From: Gammaproteobacteria bacterium 54_18_T64
GTDB lineage: Bacteria > Pseudomonadota > Gammaproteobacteria > Pseudomonadales > Porticoccaceae
DNA length: 49,957 nucleotides
Assembly (NCBI GenBank): GCA_002162825.1
Contig: MAAU01000030.1
Span: 1 to 49,957, forward strand
Direction: 5' to 3'
Made by a program: the position numbers and the translations under genes. Numbering within the stretch: the first letter of the stretch is position 1; each line of letters starts with the position of its first letter. This document shows, one piece after another, positions 24,915 through 33,560 of the stretch. The notes below the pieces were generated by a model. That model was not told the origin of the DNA and made no database searches. It saw nothing but the letters and a program-made list of their open reading frames with translations.

Positions 24915-25619
24915 ATGAGCCCATTATCGTTAAACATAGTTCCATTGAACTTGGAGCAATTAACCGGTCGCTCGCAAAACCATCTTCGCGAGCTCTTCCC
25001 CGGTCACTGGCTCCACGGTGATGTGGTGGAGCCCTACCTACAGTTAGTTGACCGAGCGTCTAAAGAGGGCATAAGCCTGCGCCTTGCCAGTGGCTTTCGG
25101 GCCTTTGAGCGACAGTTGGCGATCTGGAATGCCAAGGCGCGAGGTGAGAGGCCCGTAGTCGATGGTGAGGGACAGTCCCTGGTATTGGGGGACATGAGTA
25201 AGAGTGAGCAGGTTTTTGCGATATTGCGCTGGTCGGCCTTGCCGGGGGCATCTCGCCATCATTGGGGCAGCGATATGGACATCTGGGACAGCGGGGCCGT
25301 GAGTGACGCTTATCGATTGCAGTTGAGCCCAGAGGAGTACGCACCGAGTGGGCCTTTTTATCACTGTTCCCGCTTTCTCGATGAAGTGATCGCTTCCGGC
25401 GAAACGGGTTTTTTTCGCCCCTACAGTGGCAAAAATACCGATGGCGTGGCCGCCGAACCCTGGCATTTGAGTTTTCGACCGGTGGCCAGTATCTGCGAAG
25501 CGGAACTGACTCCGCAGGTGCTGAGGGAACTCATCGAAAACACCGATATCTGCCTGCAGGGGGCGATTCTCGAAAATCTGGATGAGATATATTCACGTTT
25601 TATCGTGCTGAAGTGTTGA
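24915..25619 (+). CDS. M15-family D-alanyl-D-alanine carboxypeptidase (VanY/LdcB-like)
   Basis: 234 residues from the ATG at 24915 with a GAGGA site; a GTG at 24906 is possible. The zinc motif Ser-Arg-His-His-Trp-Gly-Ser-Asp-Met-Asp and the later Glu-Pro-Trp-His-Leu-Ser are the VanY/LdcB signature (M15B), giving His-x6-Asp...His ligands. It trims peptidoglycan stem peptides. There is no signal peptide or membrane anchor in the visible sequence, which is common for this subgroup but leaves its location open. Confidence 0.88.
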   Translation: MSPLSLNIVPLNLEQLTGRSQNHLRELFPGHWLHGDVVEPYLQLVDRASKEGISLRLASGFRAFERQLAIWNAKARGERPVVDGEGQSLVLGDMSKSEQVFAILRWSALPGASRHHWGSDMDIWDSGAVSDAYRLQLSPEEYAPSGPFYHCSRFLDEVIASGETGFFRPYSGKNTDGVAAEPWHLSFRPVASICEAELTPQVLRELIENTDICLQGAILENLDEIYSRFIVLKC

Positions 25620-25691
25620 ATCTATGGTGCCTTTCGGCCATATTTCGCCCTTTGTAACGATTGGCGCTGACACTACGAGTGGTACCTTCCT

Positions 25692-26483
25692 ATGACGCTC
25701 CAGCCTGAAAAGTTATGGCGGGAAATTCTCGCCGAAGCTCGAGGTTTTTCTACAGATGAACCGGTGCTGGCGAGTTTTTTTCACGCGGCAATACTGAGCC
25801 ACGACTCTCTTGAAGCGGCTCTGGGCTACAACCTGGCCGAAATCCTCGGCAATATGGCGCTATCGAAACTGGCTATTCGACAGGTGTTTGCCGAAGCGCT
25901 TGAAAGCGATAGGCGCATCGGCGAAAAAATGCAACGGGATTTACTCGCCTATCGCGAGCGCGATCCGGCCTGTAACAAGTACGCCATGCCCCTGCTCTAT
26001 TTCAAAGGCTTTCACGCCCTGCAGGTGCACCGTGTCGCTCATTATCTATGGCTCAATAATCGCCAGGCTCTGGCCGTACACCTGCAAAGCCTCTGTGCAG
26101 AGGTGTTTATGGTAGATATTCATCCGGGGGCGCAAATAGGCGGTGGGATTATGGTTGACCACGCCACAGGTCTGGTCGTTGGTGAAACCGCTGTTGTTGA
26201 AGACGATGTTTCCATGCTCCACGCCGTTACTCTCGGTGGTATTGGCAGTGAAAGTGGGGATCGCCATCCAAAAATTCGCAGTGGCGTGCTGATTGCTTCG
26301 GGGGCAAAAATCCTCGGCAATATCGAAGTTGGCGAGGGCGCTAAAATAGGCGCGGGTACCTTGGTGCTTGAGTCGGTTAGCCCCCACACCACAGTGGCCG
26401 GAGTGCCGGCGCGGCTAGTCGGCAGACCGCGAGAGGCCTCGCCGGCGCTGGAGATGGATCAGCGTATCAATTCTACGTCCTAG
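25692..26483 (+). CDS. cysE: Serine O-acetyltransferase (CysE)
   Basis: 263 residues. An alpha-helical N-terminal domain is followed by left-handed beta-helix hexapeptide repeats, including Asp-Ile-His-Pro-Gly-Ala-x-Ile-Gly-Gly-Gly-Ile and the catalytic-region Asp-His-Ala-Thr-Gly. It makes O-acetylserine for cysteine synthesis. The C-terminus ends in Ile-Asn-Ser-Thr-Ser rather than the terminal Ile that docks in CysK, so complex formation may differ. It is monocistronic. Confidence 0.95.
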   Translation: MTLQPEKLWREILAEARGFSTDEPVLASFFHAAILSHDSLEAALGYNLAEILGNMALSKLAIRQVFAEALESDRRIGEKMQRDLLAYRERDPACNKYAMPLLYFKGFHALQVHRVAHYLWLNNRQALAVHLQSLCAEVFMVDIHPGAQIGGGIMVDHATGLVVGETAVVEDDVSMLHAVTLGGIGSESGDRHPKIRSGVLIASGAKILGNIEVGEGAKIGAGTLVLESVSPHTTVAGVPARLVGRPREASPALEMDQRINSTS

Positions 26484-26577
26484 CCTACGTTTGATGCCTT
26501 AATTTGCTGTCAGATAACGAGCTTGTCCAACTAATAGCGCAACTAATCATTCAAATACGCAGGTGGGTAAATTGCTG

Positions 26578-26976
26578 ATGCATAAAACCGAAGGTGGCTT
26601 TACGTCTTTGTTGTACCGTCGTCTGATTGCTGCAACGGGGTTTTCCATACAAGGTTTAAAGTCCTGTTTTCGCTATGAAGAGGCGTTTCGGGTCGAGGTG
26701 TTTTTGGGGGTCGCTCTGTCCCCCCTGGGTTTTTATATCGCGGCCTCGGGGCAGGATCTGGCCCTCCTCTTTGGTGCCATGTTCATCGTACTGATCGCAG
26801 AGTTACTCAACTCGGCTATTGAGGCCGTGGTAGATTTAGTTTCACCCGAAAAAGCCGAGTTGGCGGGGCGGGCCAAAGACCAGGCGTCGGCGGCAGTGAT
26901 GCTCAGTATGGTGCTGTTTGCGGGGGTTTGGGCTCTGCTCGCCTGGCAGAATCTTGCCGCTGTGGCTGGGAAGTGA
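26578..26976 (+). CDS. dgkA: Diacylglycerol kinase (DgkA)
   Basis: 132 residues with three membrane segments. The family text Glu-Leu-Leu-Asn-Ser-Ala-Ile-Glu-Ala-Val-Val-Asp carries the catalytic Glu and is followed by Gly-Arg-Ala-Lys-Asp-Gln-Ala-Ser-Ala-Ala-Val. It recycles diacylglycerol to phosphatidic acid. The ATG at 26578 fits the family; a GTG at 26563 is an alternative closer to the AGGTGG site. Confidence 0.93.
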   Translation: MHKTEGGFTSLLYRRLIAATGFSIQGLKSCFRYEEAFRVEVFLGVALSPLGFYIAASGQDLALLFGAMFIVLIAELLNSAIEAVVDLVSPEKAELAGRAKDQASAAVMLSMVLFAGVWALLAWQNLAAVAGK

Positions 26977-27023
26977 GAACCGGGTGACTGAAATACCCGC
27001 TGAGCTAATAAATAATAGGAGGA

Positions 27024-27563
27024 TTGTTGGCTGGGTGCGGAGTACTGCAAGTGAGTGATCAACTGTTTGATGTTTTTTTCCGTGGTGACATCGTTGCGGG
27101 CCAGACCGTCGTCGAGGTCAAAGTACGCTTGGCGGGTTTGTTTAAGCTTGAAGCGGGGCAGGTTGAACAGTTGTTTTCGGGTCGCCCGACGGCCATTCGA
27201 CGCAACCTGGATGAGGTCAGCGCAAAAAAATACCAACAGGCTTTGTTAAAGATTGGCGCGCTTGCCGAATTGCGCTCGGCTAAGGTAGTAGATAGCCCAG
27301 TGGCACAAGTTGCAGCTGAGTCCTCGCCAGCTTCGATTTCTCCCGCCGAGCAAAGTAAGACCGAGGGCGGTCTGTCTCTGGCTCCGGCCGGTAGCGATGT
27401 CTTGCGCCCCGATGAGCGTGCTAACGTTACAGCTGCAGAGGTTGATGTCAGCGCGCTGGCACTTGAGCCCGGTGGTGGTGACATTTTGCGTGAAGATGAA
27501 AAACGCTCTGTTGATGTAGAGCCGGTCGACACCTCTCATCTCGAGGTTCTCCCCCCCCGTTAA
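27024..27563 (+). CDS. Uncharacterised protein with N-terminal small domain and repeated acidic tail
   Basis: 179 residues from a TTG at 27024, which almost touches an AGGAGG site (27017-27022); a TTG at 27027 or a GTG at 27051 may be the real start. Residues 10-85 form a compact domain (Phe-Arg-Gly-Asp-Ile-Val-Ala-Gly, then Phe-Ser-Gly-Arg-Pro, then Lys-Tyr-Gln-Gln-Ala-Leu) that I recall as recurring in gammaproteobacteria but without an assigned function. The tail is Ala/Ser/Pro/Glu-rich and carries repeats of the form Leu-x-Pro-x-Gly-x-Asp-(Val/Ile)-Leu-Arg-x-Asp-Glu. It looks disordered and cytoplasmic. I do not assign a role. Confidence 0.65.
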   Translation: MLAGCGVLQVSDQLFDVFFRGDIVAGQTVVEVKVRLAGLFKLEAGQVEQLFSGRPTAIRRNLDEVSAKKYQQALLKIGALAELRSAKVVDSPVAQVAAESSPASISPAEQSKTEGGLSLAPAGSDVLRPDERANVTAAEVDVSALALEPGGGDILREDEKRSVDVEPVDTSHLEVLPPR

Positions 27564-27722
27564 ATCCTGCTGTATTGCTTTTTTTGCCCTTCAACCTTGC
27601 TGCTTGAACCGCTCTGCCATTCTTACTCGATTTGTATAACGGGTTTTTATCTCGACATCGCAATACCAACAATATGTAAGCTGCTTGTTATACTTCCTTT
27701 CTTGCCCCTGTAATCAATAGAC

Positions 27723-27753
27723 GGCGAATGAGCCCCTGAGCTTATAATTCGCC
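27723..27753 (+). promoter_or_regulatory. Inverted repeat upstream of the ferredoxin oxidoreductase gene
   Basis: GGCGAAT (27723-27729) and ATTCGCC (27747-27753) form a seven-base inverted repeat 46 bases before the TTG start, followed by TGTTTTA. It could be a weak terminator for the preceding gene or an operator. Nothing in the sequence decides between these. Confidence 0.3.
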
Positions 27754-27798
27754 TGTTTTATAGATCCGCTGATGACAACGTATTAGGAGAGCCCTCCC

Positions 27799-30700
27799 TT
27801 GGCTGTATCGCTAGATGATAAATATACCTGCACCATGGGCAGGGCTTACCTGACAGGCATTGAGGCGCTGGTGCGTTTGCCGATACTGCAGAGTCAGCGC
27901 GATAGGGCCAAGGGGCTGAAGACAGCGGGCTTTATTTCCGGTTATCGCGGTTCGCCGATTGGCGGTTATGACAATGCCTTGTGGCGTGCCGATAGTTTTC
28001 TCAAGCAATATGATATCCACTTTCAGCCCGGTGTTAACGAGGAGTTGGCCGCCACGGCGTTGATGGGTAGTCAACAGGTCAATCTTTTTCCCGAGGCGAA
28101 ATACGACGGTGTCTTCGGTCTGTGGTACGGCAAGGGGCCGGGCCTCGACCGGGCGATGGATGCCATTAAGCACGCCAATAATACCGGGGCTAGCCAATTC
28201 GGGGGTGTGTTGGCGGTGGTGGGCGACGATCACATGGCCAAGTCCTCGACCCTGGCCTATCAGAGCGAGCCGATGTTTGTCGGTGCCTCCATGCCGGTCT
28301 TGAATCCGGCCGGGGTGCAGGATGTTCTCGATTTCGGTTTGATTGGCTGGGCCATGTCGCGTTTCAGCGGCTGCTGGGTGGGCATGAAGGTCACCGCCGA
28401 AAATATGGACGCGGCCATTGCCGCCGATATGAACCCCGAGCGCCTGCAGCTGGTTGAGCCGGACGACTTTACTATGCCCGCAAGCGGTGTCCATAGCCGC
28501 TGGCCAGATCCCTTTTTGGAACAGGAAGAGCGCCTGCAACAGCACAAAATCCGCGCCGCTCTGGCCTTTGCCCGCGCCAATCGTATCGACAGGGTAATGC
28601 TCGATTGTAGCCAGCCACGCTTTGGCATCGTCGCCACCGGTAAGGCCTATTTTGAAGTGCTACATGCCCTGGCCGATCTTGGTATCGATGAGGCAAAGCG
28701 CGAGGCCATTGGCCTGCAGGTTTATAAGGTTGCGATGAGCTGGCCCCTCGAGCCCCAGAGCATTGGCGAGTTTGCTGCGGGGCTGGAAGAAATTCTCGTG
28801 GTTGAGGAAAAGCGGCCACTGGTCGAAGATCAGTTAAAAAGCCTGCTCTATGCCTTGGCGGATGATCAGCGCCCGAGGGTTGTCGGTAAGCAGGATGAGA
28901 GCGGTGTTGCACTGCTGAGTACGATTGCCGAGCTGAGTGCCGGTGATGTCGGCACAGCGCTTGCCTCACGACTGGCTAAACTGGTTGAGCCAGTCTCGCT
29001 GGCACTACCCAGTTCAGTTTCGAGAAACAAAACCTCATCTGCCGAGCCGGGGGCTAACTTACCCCAGCGCAAGCCCTGGTTTTGTGCCGGTTGCCCCCAC
29101 AACACCTCCACCAAAGTGCCGGAAGGTAGCCGCGCCCTGGCGGGTATTGGTTGCCACTTTATGGTGACCTGGATGGATAGGGATACCGAGACCTTCACGC
29201 AAATGGGTGGTGAGGGAGCGTCGTGGATAGGCCAGGCGCCGTTTACCAATACTCGGCATGTATTTCAAAATATTGGTGACGGTACCTATTTCCACTCGGG
29301 CATTCTCGCGATTCGTGCGGCCATCGCCTCCGGTGCCAATATCACCTATAAAATCCTCTATAACGATGCCGTGGCAATGACCGGCGGTCAGCATGTCGAT
29401 GGTAGTTTGACGGTTGAGCAGATGGTCTATCAGCTCAAGGGCGAGGGTGTTAAACGCATCGCCGTGGTGAGTGATCTACCGGAGAAATACGCCAGCGATT
29501 TTCCCAAATTTGCGGGGCTGAGTGTTGATCATCGCGACAGTTTTACTGCCATACAAAAAGCCCTGCGGGAGCTGGATGGCACCAGCGTGATTATTTACGA
29601 GCAGACCTGCGCCACCGAAAAGCGCCGCCGTCGCAAGCGCGGTTTGCTGGAAGATCCGGATAAGCGCGTCTTTATCAACTCCGGGGTTTGCGAGGGTTGC
29701 GGCGATTGCGGCGTGCAGTCGAACTGCCTCGCCGTGGCACCGAAGGAAACGGAACTCGGTCGCAAGCGGGTGATCGACCAAAATGCCTGTAACAAGGACT
29801 TCACCTGTTTGAAGGGTTTTTGCCCAAGCTTTGTCACCGTAAGGGGCGCTTCCCTGCACAAACCCTTGGCTGTGTCTGCCGATCAGTCTTTTCCGGACTT
29901 GCCCGCGGCGCCAGTCAATAGCGCGGCACTCGATGAACCCTACAATATACTGCTCACCGGCGTCGGCGGTATGGGGGTGTTAACCATCGGCTCCATCATT
30001 GGCATGGCGGCCCATATCGAAGGCAAGGGGGTCGCGGTATTGACTCAGACCGGCCTGGCGCAAAAGTTTGGCGCCGTGAGCAGCCATGTACGCATCGCCA
30101 ATACGCAGGATGATCTACATGGGGTGAGGGTGCCGGCCGGCAAGGGCCAGTTGATGCTAGGTGCCGATATGGTGGTGTCATCGGCTCAGGCTTCCCTCAA
30201 CTGTCTCGATAGCTCGACGGCGGTGGCCATCGTCAATAATCATGGCTCGCCCACTGCAGATTTCACCCAGGACCCGGATGCGCCCTTTCCCGAACAAGCC
30301 ATGGCGCGAGTGATCGGCGCAGCGACCCGTGACGCCCACTTTTTTGATGCCTCGGTACTGGGTACGGCGTTGTTGGGTGATGCTATGACTAGCAATCTGA
30401 TTTTATTGGGCTTTGCCTGGCAGAAGGGTTTGCTGCCCCTCGGTCAGGATGCCCTGGAGCAGGCCATTACCTTGAACGGTGTGGCCGTTGCGGCAAATTT
30501 ACAAGCCTTTTTATGGGGCCGGCGCTTGGCCGAGCAGCCCGCCAAGGTGAAAGATCTCGCCGGTCTGGGTGAAATCACAGCTGCAAAACAAAGCGCTGAA
30601 ACTGAAACCCTGGAGGACATTGTCGCCCATCGCTGCACCCAACTAGGCAAGTATCAGAGCCGAGCCTATGCTCGGCGCTACCGAGCTTTGGTCGATAAGG

Positions 30701-31317
30701 TAAAGGTGGTAGAAGAAAAGCTTGGTGCCACAGAGCTGGCGCTAACCATAAATGTGGCCCGCAATTACCACAAGTTGCTGGCCTACAAGGATGAGTACGA
30801 AGTGGCGCGACTGTATACCGATGGCGAGTTTACTGAGTCGTTAAAGCAGCAGTTTGACGGCGACTATAAACTGACCTTTCATCTGGCACCGCCCCTGCTC
30901 TCTAAGCGCGACCCCGACACGGGGCACCTGCTCAAACGCGAGTTCGGCTCGTGGATGTTGCCGGCCTTCCGGGTGCTGGCGAAGTTCAAGTTTCTACGCG
31001 GCACGGCACTGGATGTCTTTGGCCGCAGCGAGGAGCGCAGGCAAGAACGCTCACTGATTACTGATTACGAAGGGCAAATTGAGCAATTATTATCCCTGCT
31101 TGCTGTATCTAGTCCGTCATCAGAGAAGTTCAATATCGCCGTTGAAATTGCCGGCCTACCTTACTTTATGCGCGGTTTTGGCCATGTGAAGGAAGCGAAT
31201 ATTGCCACTGCCCAGCGTCGCGGTGAGGCTTTAATGAAGCAGTTGCATGGTGAATCTGTCGGTATGGCGCAAGTTCAGGTAGTTAATATTCAGGAGCCTG
31301 AGCTGCTTGATAGGTGA
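27799..31317 (+). CDS. Indolepyruvate ferredoxin oxidoreductase family protein, fused subunits
   Basis: 1172 residues from a TTG with an AGGAGA site eight bases upstream. It fuses the thiamine-diphosphate/pyruvate-binding subunit with the gamma subunit, as bacterial IorA/IorB-type single-chain enzymes do. Domain order: N-terminal pyrimidine-binding domain (1-400), a Trp-Phe-Cys-Ala-Gly-Cys-Pro-His segment near 428 opening the TPP-binding domain, a ferredoxin-like cysteine cluster at about 630-675 for [4Fe-4S] centres, then the gamma domain starting near 715 (Gly-Val-Gly-Gly-Met-Gly-Val). It oxidatively decarboxylates aryl- or branched-chain 2-oxo acids to acyl-CoA in amino-acid breakdown. No separate ferredoxin gene is adjacent. 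Confidence 0.93.
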   Translation: MAVSLDDKYTCTMGRAYLTGIEALVRLPILQSQRDRAKGLKTAGFISGYRGSPIGGYDNALWRADSFLKQYDIHFQPGVNEELAATALMGSQQVNLFPEAKYDGVFGLWYGKGPGLDRAMDAIKHANNTGASQFGGVLAVVGDDHMAKSSTLAYQSEPMFVGASMPVLNPAGVQDVLDFGLIGWAMSRFSGCWVGMKVTAENMDAAIAADMNPERLQLVEPDDFTMPASGVHSRWPDPFLEQEERLQQHKIRAALAFARANRIDRVMLDCSQPRFGIVATGKAYFEVLHALADLGIDEAKREAIGLQVYKVAMSWPLEPQSIGEFAAGLEEILVVEEKRPLVEDQLKSLLYALADDQRPRVVGKQDESGVALLSTIAELSAGDVGTALASRLAKLVEPVSLALPSSVSRNKTSSAEPGANLPQRKPWFCAGCPHNTSTKVPEGSRALAGIGCHFMVTWMDRDTETFTQMGGEGASWIGQAPFTNTRHVFQNIGDGTYFHSGILAIRAAIASGANITYKILYNDAVAMTGGQHVDGSLTVEQMVYQLKGEGVKRIAVVSDLPEKYASDFPKFAGLSVDHRDSFTAIQKALRELDGTSVIIYEQTCATEKRRRRKRGLLEDPDKRVFINSGVCEGCGDCGVQSNCLAVAPKETELGRKRVIDQNACNKDFTCLKGFCPSFVTVRGASLHKPLAVSADQSFPDLPAAPVNSAALDEPYNILLTGVGGMGVLTIGSIIGMAAHIEGKGVAVLTQTGLAQKFGAVSSHVRIANTQDDLHGVRVPAGKGQLMLGADMVVSSAQASLNCLDSSTAVAIVNNHGSPTADFTQDPDAPFPEQAMARVIGAATRDAHFFDASVLGTALLGDAMTSNLILLGFAWQKGLLPLGQDALEQAITLNGVAVAANLQAFLWGRRLAEQPAKVKDLAGLGEITAAKQSAETETLEDIVAHRCTQLGKYQSRAYARRYRALVDKVKVVEEKLGATELALTINVARNYHKLLAYKDEYEVARLYTDGEFTESLKQQFDGDYKLTFHLAPPLLSKRDPDTGHLLKREFGSWMLPAFRVLAKFKFLRGTALDVFGRSEERRQERSLITDYEGQIEQLLSLLAVSSPSSEKFNIAVEIAGLPYFMRGFGHVKEANIATAQRRGEALMKQLHGESVGMAQVQVVNIQEPELLDR

Positions 31318-31357
31318 TGTTCGGGGCTATCTGCGCTTGTTGTGAGTCTATAGGGCC

Positions 31358-32071
31358 GTGAACAACGGTGTAGAAGCACTGACCTTGAGCGCCTTATCAC
31401 TGGCATTTGTCCCCGTGGCGCTGGTGCTGGTGGTAATGTACAGGTGGTCGCTGGGTCCGGGCAACGCGCTTTATGCCGTCATTCGCATGCTTGGGCAGCT
31501 ACTTGTAGTTGGTTATTTCCTGAGTTTTATGTTTGCAGCCGATAGCAGCTGGGTGGTGCTATCGGTACTGGCGGTGATGGTTTTTGCCTCTAGCTGGATT
31601 GGCCTGGGCAGTGTTAAGGAACATCGGTATTTACTCTATTGGCGTGCCCTGTTGGCTATCGGGCTCGGTGGTGGCCTGGTCTTGCTACTCGTTACCCAGG
31701 GTGTGCTCGGGCTCGACCCCTGGTACAGCGCGCGTTATTTCATCCCCCTGGCGGGGATGATTTTTGCCAATGCCATGAACGCGGTCAGCCTGGCCGCCGA
31801 GCGCCTGTACGCTGAAACCGGGCGCGGGGTTGGCTGGTTGGAGGCGCGCAATATCGCTTGCCGAGCGGCGTTTATCCCGGTTATCAACTCCCTGTTTGCC
31901 GTCGGACTGGTATCTCTACCGGGGATGATGACCGGACAAATTTTGTCGGGCGTGTCGCCGTTGGTGGCTGCGCGCTACCAAATACTGGTGATGTGCATGA
32001 TATTTGGCGCCTCGGGTATATCCACCCTGTGCTTTATCGCGTGGTCGCGGCCATTGTTTACAAAGCGCTGA
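31358..32071 (+). CDS. UPF0014-family ABC transporter permease (FetB/YbbM-like), orphan
   Basis: 237 residues from a GTG 41 bases after the oxidoreductase stop. It has seven or so membrane segments and the UPF0014 text Arg-x-x-Gly-Gln-Leu near residue 45, Asn-Ala-Met-Asn-Ala-Val-Ser-Leu-Ala-Ala-Glu-Arg near 135, and Ser-Leu-Pro-Gly-Met-Met-Thr-Gly-Gln-Ile-Leu-Ser-Gly around 190. In E. coli FetB works with the ATPase FetA in iron export; no ATPase gene is on either side here, so the partner must be elsewhere. Confidence 0.88.
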   Translation: MNNGVEALTLSALSLAFVPVALVLVVMYRWSLGPGNALYAVIRMLGQLLVVGYFLSFMFAADSSWVVLSVLAVMVFASSWIGLGSVKEHRYLLYWRALLAIGLGGGLVLLLVTQGVLGLDPWYSARYFIPLAGMIFANAMNAVSLAAERLYAETGRGVGWLEARNIACRAAFIPVINSLFAVGLVSLPGMMTGQILSGVSPLVAARYQILVMCMIFGASGISTLCFIAWSRPLFTKR

Positions 32072-32258
32072 AGTGCGCAAAGGCTTGGACCGGATTTTAT
32101 TCTTGTCGGTGCAGTGGAGTATGATTGTCGGATATGGAGGGTATTGCTACACTTCTGAACGGTTTCATCTAGTCGCGTTGGGTTTGTGCGCAGTTGCGCG
32201 CTATTTCCCCAGTAGGGCATTTTCTTTTTACGGTAATCAGTATTACAGGAGCACACTT

Positions 32259-32525
32259 ATGCAAGCTTTTCTTACCCTCGGCAAATACCTCACACTCGGT
32301 TTTTGGGCACTGCCACTACTGGCCTTATTTGGCGCACTGGGCGAGCCCTGGAGTCAATACATGCTGTGGGCCGGTGTCTTTATTTTCTTCGCCCACCTCG
32401 GTGAATTGTTGTTGGTACAGGGTAAGTTGCGCAGTCACGGCAAGGCGGGAATTATGGATGCGGTGATGGTGATTCTAGTGGGCTTTTTCTACTGGTTACC
32501 TATTTTCAAGCAAGAAAAAGTCTAA
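32259..32525 (+). CDS. Small membrane protein (DUF1145-like)
   Basis: 88 residues from the ATG at 32259 with an AGGAG site; the frame is open upstream but that part overlaps the permease gene and does not look like protein. Two to three hydrophobic segments (residues 8-27, 33-52 and 66-82) suggest a small integral membrane protein. The pattern resembles DUF1145 (YhhL). No function is known. Confidence 0.65.
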   Translation: MQAFLTLGKYLTLGFWALPLLALFGALGEPWSQYMLWAGVFIFFAHLGELLLVQGKLRSHGKAGIMDAVMVILVGFFYWLPIFKQEKV

Positions 32526-32533
32526 GTACCACC

Positions 32534-32566
32534 CTATGCCGAGGTTTGTCAGAAACCTCGGCATAG
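32534..32566 (+). terminator. Strong hairpin after the small membrane protein gene
   Basis: CTATGCCGAGGTTT and AAACCTCGGCATAG form a perfect 14-base stem with a five-base loop, starting nine bases after the stop codon. There is no T tract, so it may slow transcription or protect the RNA end rather than act as a classic terminator. Confidence 0.6.
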
Positions 32567-32602
32567 TTGCACTAGAGTTATAACAGGACTCAAATCTGCA
32601 GG

Positions 32603-33484
32603 ATGCGTAATAATTACAATAGGGCATCTGTAACTATGAATACGAAGACAGGGCAGCTGGCAGTCGCGATTGCAGAAATCAAAACCCAGGGCTATACGAT
32701 CATCGAGGATTTCTTACAGCCCGCTCAGTTGCTAGCCGTCAAGGCCTTACTTCCGCGCATAAGCGGTCAGTTTTTGGGGCGCAATAATTTCGAGGGCGAT
32801 AAAACCGAACGTATATATTCCCTGCTTGCCTACGATAAGGTGATTCAGGATATCGTCGAAGATGGGCGCATTATGGCCCTCTGTGACGAGTTCCTCGAGG
32901 CCAACTATTTACTCACCACCAGCCAGTCGATTTGTATTCACCCCGGTGAGACACCCCAGCCCTGGCACGCCGATGATGTGTTTTACAGTATTTCCCGCCC
33001 GCGACCCATGGTGGCTTTGTCGACGGTGATTGCCGTCGATGAGTTTAGCGCTGAGAACGGTGGTACCGAAATCATCCCGGGTAGTCATTTGTGGAGCGAC
33101 GAGGAGATCGCTGGTGATTACCGCAAGGGTGGTAGCGAGCGTGATGGGGGCTTTGCCGCGCGTATGCAGAGCCAGGCCATTGCCCTAGAAATGCCCGCTG
33201 GCGCCTGCGTGGTCTTTGCCGGCAATACCTTGCATCGCGGTGGCGAGAATCGGAGTGCTGGTCCACGACAGGCGCTCTCCAATCAATATTGCCAGCCCTG
33301 GGCGCGAACCATTGAAAATTTCTTTTTGTCGCTGCCCCGTGAATTGGTGCGTGAGATGAGCCCTAAGTTACAGTCCTTGCTGGGTTACTCCGTACTCGCG
33401 CCCTTTATGGGGCAGGTTTCGGGCTCGCACCCCCTGAAAGCACTTGACCCGGACTACCTGCCGCCAGTGGCGCGCTTGGGTTAG
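32603..33484 (+). CDS. Phytanoyl-CoA dioxygenase (PhyH) family protein
   Basis: 293 residues from the ATG at 32603, with a second plausible ATG at 32636. The Fe(II) facial triad is visible as His122-x-Asp124 (Trp-His-Ala-Asp-Asp) and a distal His in Leu-His-Arg-Gly-Gly-Glu-Asn around residue 210, with Arg to bind 2-oxoglutarate. Family members hydroxylate fatty acyl-CoAs or small natural products using 2-oxoglutarate and oxygen. The gene stands alone between the hairpin and the outer-membrane protein; its substrate is unknown. Confidence 0.87.
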   Translation: MRNNYNRASVTMNTKTGQLAVAIAEIKTQGYTIIEDFLQPAQLLAVKALLPRISGQFLGRNNFEGDKTERIYSLLAYDKVIQDIVEDGRIMALCDEFLEANYLLTTSQSICIHPGETPQPWHADDVFYSISRPRPMVALSTVIAVDEFSAENGGTEIIPGSHLWSDEEIAGDYRKGGSERDGGFAARMQSQAIALEMPAGACVVFAGNTLHRGGENRSAGPRQALSNQYCQPWARTIENFFLSLPRELVREMSPKLQSLLGYSVLAPFMGQVSGSHPLKALDPDYLPPVARLG

Positions 33485-33560
33485 CATTTATAATAATTTA
33501 ACGAAGGAACGAGCGCCTACTACTGGATTGTTGCCTGTGGAAGGGTGTGATAATAAAAAT

